NCBI GenBank assembly: GCA_009927065.1
Contig: RFNU01000146.1
Span: 1-12,357 of the forward strand
Length of the DNA stretch: 12,357 bases
From: a bacterium
GTDB lineage: Bacteria > Pseudomonadota > Gammaproteobacteria > Berkiellales > Berkiellaceae
Reading direction: 5' to 3'
The position numbers were made by a program, and so were the translations under genes. Each line of letters opens with the position of its first letter. Position 1 is the stretch's first letter. This document shows, in pieces, positions 6,973 to 12,357 of this stretch. The notes under the pieces are model-generated. The model was given only the letters and a program-made list of their open reading frames with translations, had not been told where the DNA came from and did not search any database.

Positions 6973-7000
6973 ACTCAAGATGTTAAGAGATATCTTGAGT
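6973..7000 (-). promoter_or_regulatory. Perfect 9-bp inverted repeat in the leader of the 827-residue protein gene
   Basis: ACTCAAGAT (6973-6981) and ATCTTGAGT (6992-7000) are exact reverse complements separated by ten bases. On the minus-strand mRNA the hairpin ends four bases before the Shine-Dalgarno (6968-6962), so it could control ribosome access. As DNA it could be an operator. Its inner hexamers CAAGAT/ATCTTG recur in the large inverted repeat at 7194-7241. Confidence 0.6.
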
Positions 7001-7057
7001 ATTCATCGGCATTCTTACTAAAATATTTAACTTTTTGATAAAAGGTTTTTTATTTTC

Positions 7058-7086
7058 ATCATACAAAGTGAGTTATCAAATAAAGA
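7058..7086 (-). promoter_or_regulatory. Possible promoter for the 827-residue protein gene
   Basis: On the minus strand TCTTTA (7086-7081), 17 bases, then TATGAT (7063-7058, five of six consensus bases). The -35 match is weak and the region is very AT-rich, so other choices exist. Transcription would start near 7051, giving a leader of about 90 bases that includes the 9-bp inverted repeat. Confidence 0.3.
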
Positions 7087-7193
7087 TTGATTGTTGGAGC
7101 ATTCGACAGTAGCCTACAGTGTAAAAGCAAGAATGTATGTTGACTCTGCTGCGATATAAGATAAACAGGGCATTGCAATATTAAAAAAGGTAG

Positions 7194-7241
7194 GTACGTC
7201 ACAAGATATGGCAACAAAAAAGTTGATCTTGTGCAACGTAC
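7194..7241. repeat. Large interrupted inverted repeat, 18 potential base pairs
   Basis: The arms are GTACGT (7194-7199) + CACAAGAT (7200-7207) + CAAC (7212-7215) and GTTG (7222-7225) + ATCTTGTG (7226-7233) + ACGTAC (7236-7241). An AAAAAA loop and two small bulges (ATGG and CA) interrupt the pairing. The plus strand has no T tract after it. On the minus strand a T run (7188-7183) begins five bases after the stem, so there it resembles a terminator or attenuator. No minus-strand gene lies immediately upstream of it. It overlaps a possible cinA promoter, so an operator role is also possible. Confidence 0.7.
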
Positions 7242-7251
7242 TGATGATTAT
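7223..7251 (+). promoter_or_regulatory. Possible promoter for the cinA-like gene
   Basis: TTGATC (7223-7228), a 17-base spacer and GATTAT (7246-7251) give a moderate match to a vegetative promoter. The -35 lies inside the right arm of the large inverted repeat, so cruciform formation or protein binding there would affect it. Confidence 0.3.
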
Positions 7252-7317
7252 GATGACACAATAGGGGGAAGCGCTTGACTCATCTGCTAACGGAGGGTGT
7301 TTTTGCGCTGTTTTTTG

Positions 7318-8403
7318 ATGAATGTTATTCTTGTTGCTATTGGCGATGAAGTGATTCGTGGTCAGACGATTAATACAAATGGCGCCTTATTGGCAAAAAC
7401 CTTAACTCAAAAAGGATTCAATGTGCTAAAGCACGTTGTTTTAACTGATGATATTCAACAGCTTGAAGAAGATTTGCCAGCACTAGCACGCCAGTGTGAT
7501 TTATTGATAACAACGGGCGGATTAGGACCAACGAGCGATGATCGTACCCGTACAGCGCTTTCTAGAGCTTTTGATTGGACTTTTGTTTTGAATGAAGACT
7601 GGCTCAACCATCTTCAAGCCACTTTCTCTCGATTCGATCGGGCATTACAGTCACAAGCTATGATCCCTCAAAATGCCTTTTTAATTGCTAACACCGAAGG
7701 GACTGCCTGCGGTTTTATTCAATCTTTTGAGCAAACCCAAATTGCAGTATTGCCTGGTGTTCCTGGTGAATGCAAAGCCATGATTTCCTTTATGCTTGAG
7801 CACTTTTCAACAATTTTTCCAGAGCAGCGCTTAAAGCCTACCTCAAAATTACATTTCTTTGGCGTCTTTGAACGTTACTTAGATCATCAAGTGCAACAAG
7901 CGGTCTCTGCATTCAATTTAGATCAGCTTCAATGGGGCTTATATCCCGATATTAGCACAGTTGCAGTGGTTTTTCATGGGCCCATTGAACAGCAAGAAAA
8001 AGCTCGAACTTGGTTGCTTCAGCAATATCCAACAAAAAATTATAGTGGCGATCTTTTAAGCGATCTAGAACCTTTATCTCAACAGCATGATATTACTATT
8101 ATAGAGAGCCACACTGCAGGGTTAATGCGTTGGCAAGCAAGTCATTATCCTCGATTAAAACTCTTCTTTGATGGCAATCAAGATACTAGCCAATGGACTT
8201 TGAAGATGCATCAAGAAGAAAAAAAAGTGTATATTCAACTGTTGAAGGAAAAAAAACTTTTTAGTCAACAAGAAGTGATGCTTCAAGGCTCACTTACCAA
8301 ACAACAATATCGCTTGGCAATCTTAGGTTTTGGCCTATTAGTAGAGTCATTAATATGGGGCAAAAGCGAACTCGTTATCGATCCAACAGTACTAGAGAGC
8401 TGA
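7318..8403 (+). CDS. cinA: CinA-family protein with degenerate C-terminal deamidase domain
   Basis: The N-terminal half is a clear COG1058/MoCF-like domain: ILVAIGDEVIRGQTINTN (4-21), TTGGLGPTSDDRT (66-78) and AVLPGVPGE (143-151). In other bacteria this domain hydrolyses ADP-ribose, and the C-terminal PncC domain deamidates nicotinamide mononucleotide in pyridine-nucleotide salvage. Here the C-terminal domain is eroded. The usual ESCTGG reads ESHTAG (263-268), the sequence after it is unlike PncC, and the glycine-rich GxxGP-type loop is missing. At 361 residues it is also shorter than typical two-domain CinA (about 410-420). The start is the ATG at 7318 by family fit. GTG 7297 and TTG 7303 are in-frame alternatives; TTG 7303 would sit five bases after GGAGGG (7292-7297), whereas the ATG is 20 bases away. 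Confidence 0.85.
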   Translation: MNVILVAIGDEVIRGQTINTNGALLAKTLTQKGFNVLKHVVLTDDIQQLEEDLPALARQCDLLITTGGLGPTSDDRTRTALSRAFDWTFVLNEDWLNHLQATFSRFDRALQSQAMIPQNAFLIANTEGTACGFIQSFEQTQIAVLPGVPGECKAMISFMLEHFSTIFPEQRLKPTSKLHFFGVFERYLDHQVQQAVSAFNLDQLQWGLYPDISTVAVVFHGPIEQQEKARTWLLQQYPTKNYSGDLLSDLEPLSQQHDITIIESHTAGLMRWQASHYPRLKLFFDGNQDTSQWTLKMHQEEKKVYIQLLKEKKLFSQQEVMLQGSLTKQQYRLAILGFGLLVESLIWGKSELVIDPTVLES

Positions 8404-8463
8404 CGAGTCATCCTTGAGCGAATATTAAGGCCTCTAACAATTCCCCATTGGAAGTCAATAAAG

Positions 8464-8491
8464 TTGATGGTAGAATATCTTTTTATATACT
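8464..8491 (+). promoter_or_regulatory. Promoter of the nucleotide transporter gene
   Basis: TTGATG (8464-8469), 16 bases, then TATACT (8486-8491) is among the best promoter matches in the window. Transcription would start near 8498, only about six bases before the GTG start at 8504. The 100-base gap after cinA contains no clear terminator. Confidence 0.55.
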
Positions 8492-8503
8492 CGTTGGCTT
8501 AAC

Positions 8504-9934
8504 GTGCATATTTTACGAGACATTTTGTGGTTTTTATGGCCTGTTGAAAAAGGCGAGCATAAAAAAACTTTTTCTATTTTAGTAGTTCTTTTTTCTGTAT
8601 CTTTTGTCTATAACATTCTAAGAACATTAAAACTCACTATCCTTTTGGCTGAACCAGATTTGTCGAGTCAGGCTGTCTCTTATCTTAAAATCTTTGCCAT
8701 CATGCCTGCTGCAATTCTTTTTACGTTACTGACAACACGGATGCAAACCATGATCGGTCAACGTAGAACCTTTGTGGCCATGGTTTGTGTTTTTGGGGCG
8801 CTCTTTGCGATTTTAACACTTGGTGTTATGCCTTATAAGGATTTTTATCAATTACATATCCCGGGCAATCATGAGCTCATTATGCTGATGAATCGCTGGT
8901 ATATTACCTTATTTTATGTGGCTGCTGAAATGTGGTCTTCTATTATGCTTAATATGCTCTGTTGGGGCATTATCATTGAAATTACAAAGTTAAGTGATTC
9001 AAAGCGATTATATTCACTGTTTTCTTTATCAGCAAATATTGCAACATGCTTTGCCGGTTGGTGGGGAAGTTCTACTGTTGAAAAGCAAATTAAAATGATT
9101 ACAGGGATTGCTCATCCTACATGGGAGCAATCATTGCTTTTCCAAATGGTTGTCTTATGGATCGTTCAGGCAGTTATCATTTTTTCATTTCAATATACTA
9201 TGAAGCAACAGCGTCTTGAAGATCAGCGTTCTTTAGAGAGGAAATTTAAAGTGGGCTTTATTGATTCTATTAAAGTTGCTTTTTCCAACCCTATTATTAG
9301 AAGTGTAGCTGTTATGCTTATTAGTTTTAATATTGTTTACCATATTGTTGATGTTATTCATAATGAATATGTTCGTTCTGTTTTTGCGGCAACACCGCGT
9401 GTCATGAATCAATATTTTAATGAAGTGAATAAATATTTAGGGATTTTTGCAATTTCTTTTTCTTGGCTTTTATCAGGCAGTTTTGTCCGTCGTTTTGGCT
9501 TACCTGCATCTTTGCTGTTCACTCCAATATTATGGTTAATGTTAAGTTTACTAGATGTTTTAAGCTCTTACGGTTACATTACTCCTTTTTCCCTTCATTG
9601 GCACGATTTATTATTACCCATGAACTTACTCTCTTTATCCTTAATGTTATCTATGGGGAGAGCGGCAAAGTTTACTATTTTTGACACAGCTCGAGATATG
9701 TCATTCTTAAGCCTACCCCAACAAGAAAAACGGTTGGGTAAAGCGGCAGTTGATGGTTTAACTTCACGTTTTGGTAAAACAGGCGGAGCATGGCTAGTGA
9801 TTCTTATTGTTGGTCAGACTGGGCAAATTTTAGCCTCACTGGTTCCTTTAAAAACAGCTATTTTTATTGCTTATGGATTATGGTTCTGGGCAGTCATTAC
9901 TTTAATAGGTCATTTACCTAAAGACATTCAATAA
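8504..9934 (+). CDS. Nucleotide transporter of the ATP/ADP translocase (Tlc/NTT) family
   Basis: This 476-residue inner-membrane protein has about 11-12 hydrophobic segments, and the family is usually near 500 residues. Landmarks are FLWPVEKGEHKK (10-21), YNILRTLK (36-43), AEMWSSIML (141-149), KRLYSLFSLSANIA (167-180), FTIFDTARDM (390-399) and LGKAAVDGL..RFGKTGGA (411-429). Such carriers import host ATP in exchange for ADP, or import other nucleotides, and occur in obligate intracellular bacteria and plastids. Of the four charged residues important in the plastid ATP/ADP carrier (K155, E245, E385, K527), K43 and E142 are kept, while the third and fourth appear to be D283 and R397. The segment around D283 (VDVIHNEYV) also differs from the usual VEVxWKSK, so the substrate may not be ATP/ADP. 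The GTG start has no Shine-Dalgarno; TTG 8525 is an alternative. Confidence 0.9.
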   Translation: MHILRDILWFLWPVEKGEHKKTFSILVVLFSVSFVYNILRTLKLTILLAEPDLSSQAVSYLKIFAIMPAAILFTLLTTRMQTMIGQRRTFVAMVCVFGALFAILTLGVMPYKDFYQLHIPGNHELIMLMNRWYITLFYVAAEMWSSIMLNMLCWGIIIEITKLSDSKRLYSLFSLSANIATCFAGWWGSSTVEKQIKMITGIAHPTWEQSLLFQMVVLWIVQAVIIFSFQYTMKQQRLEDQRSLERKFKVGFIDSIKVAFSNPIIRSVAVMLISFNIVYHIVDVIHNEYVRSVFAATPRVMNQYFNEVNKYLGIFAISFSWLLSGSFVRRFGLPASLLFTPILWLMLSLLDVLSSYGYITPFSLHWHDLLLPMNLLSLSLMLSMGRAAKFTIFDTARDMSFLSLPQQEKRLGKAAVDGLTSRFGKTGGAWLVILIVGQTGQILASLVPLKTAIFIAYGLWFWAVITLIGHLPKDIQ

Positions 9935-9937
9935 AAA

Positions 9938-9953
9938 CCCTCCTTTCTGAGGG
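9938..9953 (+). promoter_or_regulatory. Small hairpin between the transporter gene and uup
   Basis: CCCTC (9938-9942) pairs with GAGGG (9949-9953) around a six-base loop, three bases after the transporter stop. No T tract follows. Instead the uup Shine-Dalgarno (CTGGAG, 9955-9960) comes immediately after. It may partially attenuate or protect mRNA between two cotranscribed genes; it is unlikely to be a full terminator. Confidence 0.35.
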
Positions 9954-9969
9954 CCTGGAGTTCAATCTC

Positions 9970-11703
9970 ATGATTAGTTTAAAAGATTATCCTGTAAATT
10001 TAGATGGAGAAGTGCTTTTTACACTTCCCAAATTTCAAATAGGGCCTGGCCATAAAGTCGGTCTTTTGGCACCCAATGGGACAGGTAAAAGCGTTTTTAT
10101 GCAACAGCTGATTACTAAGGAAATCCCTCATTCCGTAAGCTTAGCTTATTGTACTCAACAGCTTGGAGATGAGAGAAGACAAATGAGTCTTGATGATTGG
10201 GCTGCGCATGCATCAGAAGGTTTTAACTATAATGAGTTTTACAAATTAGCCCCTATGTTAGGCTTAGAGACTGATAGACCTATTTCTACTTTCTCTGGTG
10301 GACAGGAAAGAAAAGCGGCATTAATTTACACTATGTGTCAACATGCTGAAGTGTATTTTTTTGATGAACCAACAAACCATCTTGATTTACCAAGTATTTT
10401 ATGGCTTGAAAGTTATATTAAAGAAAATTTACATAGTTTTCTTATAGTGAGCCATGATTTACAATTTTTAGAGCATATTGTTGATGGCTATTGGGCTGTT
10501 CATGAAAAAATATTAAGATATTACGATGGGACATACGATCAGTATCAGCAACGCCGAGAACTTGAAGAACAAGCTTTATTACATGAACATGCTAAAAATG
10601 TTATTTCCTTGAAACAGGAAGAACGTTATCGTGAGCGCGGAGTGACTGCTCGTCGAAAACGCAATCAAAAGCGAGTCGAAAAACTGCATCAACTGAGAGC
10701 CATTTTGAAAGAAACAGATACTGTTGCTGAAAATAGCTTTGCTGGATTTACACACAAGACATTGCCACCAGGACAGATGATTGTTGAGCTGAATAACTAT
10801 CATCCACAGTTTTTTCAAGCAGGCACTGTTTCAACCTTAGAGCCCATTACACGGATTATTACTCGTAAAGATAAAATTGCTATTGTTGGGGCTAATGGTG
10901 CTGGTAAAACAACATTATTGCGGTCATTGCTCAGCAGTACGAACGATCCGACGTTGCGTCACCGCGATAATTTAAGAATAGCTTTTTTAGATCAGCAAAG
11001 AACCCTCGACAATAAATTGACACCCATTGATTTAGTGGCGGGCGATAGTTCTCATATTACTATTTATACAGACAAAGAGTCTTATCAGCTACATCCACTT
11101 ACCTATCTACAACGTTTTGGATTAGATCCCCAGCAAGCACGGACTCCTTATGGTAAGTTATCTGGTGGACAAAAAATGAAAGTGTGTTTAGCTAAAGCCC
11201 TAGCTTTACCTGTAGATGTTCTTGTGCTGGATGAACCTACTAACGATTTGGATATTGAAGCGATAGAAGAGCTTGCAGAGCTTTTAATTGAATTTAATGG
11301 CCTGGTGCTTTTTGTAAGTCACGATCGGTATCTGATCGATCAGTGTGCTACAGAAACGTGGTATTTAACACCTAAAAAGATCATTATGCACCCTGGCGGA
11401 TTTGCAGAACGTTTTGTATCATCATTAACCGCGCAAATTGTAAAACAACATGATCTCCCTGTACAGGAAAAAAAGGTAGTGCATGAAAAACCAACAAATA
11501 AGTCAACATCGCTTAAACTCAAATCTCTCATGACTAATATTGAGCAAGTAGAAAAATCTTTAGCAGATCTTCAAGAAAAACTTCTTTCGCCCGAGCTTTA
11601 CACGGCATCACAGCGCAAGGAATTAGAGCAAATTCAACGTAAAGAAAAAGAATTAAGTGAGAAATTAGCAGAATTATATAAAGAATGGGAGCGACTGGAA
11701 TAA
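9970..11703 (+). CDS. uup: ABC-F family ATPase, Uup type
   Basis: This 577-residue soluble protein has two ATP-binding domains and no membrane part. Domain 1 has Walker A APNGTGKS (34-41, first Gly replaced by Ala), signature FSGGQ (108-112), Walker B VYFFDEPTNHLD (128-139) and H-loop His162. Domain 2 has GANGAGKT (307-314), LSGGQ (397-401), VLVLDEPTNDLD (417-428) and His451. The inter-domain linker has the Arg/Lys-rich RERGVTARRKRNQKRVEKL (221-239) typical of Uup. A C-terminal coiled coil (about 515-577) corresponds to Uup's DNA-binding domain. In E. coli Uup is linked to ribosome function and to suppressing precise transposon excision. A good CTGGAG site precedes the ATG by nine bases. With only 35 bases between the genes, it is probably cotranscribed with the transporter. 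Confidence 0.9.
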   Translation: MISLKDYPVNLDGEVLFTLPKFQIGPGHKVGLLAPNGTGKSVFMQQLITKEIPHSVSLAYCTQQLGDERRQMSLDDWAAHASEGFNYNEFYKLAPMLGLETDRPISTFSGGQERKAALIYTMCQHAEVYFFDEPTNHLDLPSILWLESYIKENLHSFLIVSHDLQFLEHIVDGYWAVHEKILRYYDGTYDQYQQRRELEEQALLHEHAKNVISLKQEERYRERGVTARRKRNQKRVEKLHQLRAILKETDTVAENSFAGFTHKTLPPGQMIVELNNYHPQFFQAGTVSTLEPITRIITRKDKIAIVGANGAGKTTLLRSLLSSTNDPTLRHRDNLRIAFLDQQRTLDNKLTPIDLVAGDSSHITIYTDKESYQLHPLTYLQRFGLDPQQARTPYGKLSGGQKMKVCLAKALALPVDVLVLDEPTNDLDIEAIEELAELLIEFNGLVLFVSHDRYLIDQCATETWYLTPKKIIMHPGGFAERFVSSLTAQIVKQHDLPVQEKKVVHEKPTNKSTSLKLKSLMTNIEQVEKSLADLQEKLLSPELYTASQRKELEQIQRKEKELSEKLAELYKEWERLE

Positions 11704-11712
11704 GTCGCTCTC
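11687..11712 (+). terminator. Terminator hairpin overlapping the uup stop, placed to act in both directions
   Basis: GGGAGCGACT (11687-11696) pairs with AGTCGCTCTC (11703-11712), ten pairs with one G-T, around a six-base loop. The uup TAA lies in the loop and 3' arm. After it the plus strand reads AAGTTTATC, a weak U tract. On the minus strand it is followed by ATTCTTTATATAATTC, so it could also stop the convergent gene ending at 11744. Confidence 0.6.
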
Positions 11713-11743
11713 AAGTTTATCAGAAACAGATGAGCATCGCCTA

Positions 11744-12313
11744 TTATTTTTTTATTTTAAGGGATAGAGGTTTTTTACGGGCTCTAGGACCCGATGGTTG
11801 TTTTTTCTTCGAACCAGTTGTACTTGGTTTGCCTGCAGTTGGAGATGACATCAATAACCAGCCTTTTGTGAGCATGGCAGTGAGAGTATCATTTGAACTA
11901 TCAGCAGTCTTTATAGTTGGTTGAGATGTTTTTATTTGCGCCTCTTGAGGAGCTCTTAACGATTTAATTTTCTGCATGATTGTTGATGAAGCAGTGGTTA
12001 TAAAGTTACCCATTACAGATAAAGCGGCCATGGTTCCACTGATATAATGACCTTTTTTGAATGCTGTACGAGTCGCTGCAAACTCTGATCCAACGCCTAC
12101 ACGGTAAGCGGTAAAAGCAGCTGCTCCAAGTGTTATCGCAGTTATAATAGTTTGTATCATCGATATTAAGGGTAATACCACAAAGTAGGCTGATAAAGCA
12201 GCACCAATCCCTAGAGTGATTCGGCCACCTTGAGTAGACATCATTCTATTAAAGAGTGTTCTTGAACCTTCCATTAAAGATGACAATATATTATTTTTGT
12301 TGGTAGTTGGCAT
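11744..12313 (-). CDS. Unrecognised small membrane protein with strongly basic C-terminal tail
   Basis: I recognise no family. In the 189-residue product, residues 33-70 are strongly hydrophobic (RITLGIGAALSAYFVVLPL, then ISMIQTIITAITLGAAAF) and look like a membrane hairpin. A weaker segment lies at 91-106. The last 28 residues carry eleven Lys/Arg and no acidic residue, including KKKQPSGPRARKK (169-181), which resembles a eukaryotic bipartite nuclear localisation signal. The start is taken as the ATG at 12313: TGAGGA lies about eight bases upstream, while the ATG at 12328 (five residues earlier) has only AT-rich sequence before it. The promoter would be mostly outside the window. It is convergent with uup and shares its terminator region. 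A secreted, host-membrane or nucleus-directed protein is possible but unproven; a basic cytoplasmic tail binding nucleic acid is the plain alternative. Confidence 0.7.
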   Translation of the reverse strand: MPTTNKNNILSSLMEGSRTLFNRMMSTQGGRITLGIGAALSAYFVVLPLISMIQTIITAITLGAAAFTAYRVGVGSEFAATRTAFKKGHYISGTMAALSVMGNFITTASSTIMQKIKSLRAPQEAQIKTSQPTIKTADSSNDTLTAMLTKGWLLMSSPTAGKPSTTGSKKKQPSGPRARKKPLSLKIKK

Positions 12314-12357
12314 AGTTGTATTCCTCATTGTTTATTAAAGAAAAATTTCTTGTCTTC

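Larger units (their letters stand above)
6960..7317. other. Divergent intergenic region with regulatory signals, no gene seen
   Basis: This 358-base stretch separates the divergently transcribed 827-residue gene and cinA. It is AT-rich and I see no convincing reading frame or known RNA. It contains the two inverted repeats and the promoter candidates listed separately. One further plus-strand candidate is TTGACT (7140-7145) with TAAACA 16 bases later (7162-7167); its transcript would run straight into the hairpin at 7194-7241. A second TTGACT at 7275-7280 has no matching -10. Confidence 0.6.

Noticed and set aside
7260..7302. TTGACT at 7275 as cinA promoter with GTG 7297 as start
   Set aside because: No -10 at the right distance, and transcription would start downstream of the likely start codon; the residues added by GTG 7297 do not fit the family N-terminus.
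12338..12351. AAGAAA/TTTCTT inverted repeat upstream of the last gene, considered as a third leader hairpin
   Set aside because: All A-T apart from one G-C pair, with a two-base loop that must open further. Too weak to claim, and close to the window edge.
1..12357. tRNA, rRNA, CRISPR arrays, insertion sequences and attachment sites
   Set aside because: Looked for on both strands by eye; no cloverleaf, rRNA segment, regularly spaced repeat, transposase or terminal repeat was seen.

Overview
The window looks like chromosomal sequence from a low-GC, host-dependent gammaproteobacterium. The rpsP-rimM-trmD-rplS cluster and the proteins it encodes resemble gammaproteobacterial versions. The nucleotide transporter of the ATP/ADP translocase (Tlc/NTT) family is a hallmark of obligate intracellular bacteria such as Rickettsiales and Chlamydiae, and of plastids. 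Several large proteins of no recognisable family sit among the housekeeping genes, as is common for effector or surface proteins in Legionellales-like lineages. The exact taxon cannot be fixed from the sequence; a Legionellales/Coxiellaceae-like or Berkiella-like intracellular organism is an inference only.

Left part (1-3031, plus strand): the 3' part of an unrecognised gene runs in from the left edge. It is followed by an out-of-frame coding-like stretch that may be its frameshifted tail. Next comes the ribosome/tRNA-modification cluster: bS16 (rpsP), 16S processing factor RimM, tRNA m1G37 methyltransferase TrmD and bL19 (rplS). The first three genes are tightly packed. rplS lies 116 bases further on and has a plausible extended -10 promoter of its own. 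A strong hairpin ends the cluster and may also stop the convergent gene.

Middle part (3117-6959, minus strand): two adjacent unrecognised genes encode proteins of 424 and 827 residues. They appear related: each has an ILCI-containing beta/alpha module, and each carries the heptapeptide LLNDLLH. The larger protein has one internal membrane anchor and Ala-rich, repeat-expanded sequence. Each gene has a leader hairpin upstream of its ribosome-binding site. This pair is the best candidate for an undescribed system, probably host-directed or surface-associated.

A 358-base divergent intergenic region (6960-7317) holds two inverted repeats with the same CAAGAT/ATCTTG core, one near each flanking gene.

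Right part (7318-11703, plus strand): a CinA-family protein with an eroded C-terminal deamidase domain, a Tlc/NTT nucleotide transporter with substitutions at two of the four key charged positions, and an ABC-F ATPase of the Uup type. A hairpin at the end of uup is placed to act in both directions. The last gene (minus strand) encodes a small membrane protein with an extremely basic, NLS-like C-terminal tail.
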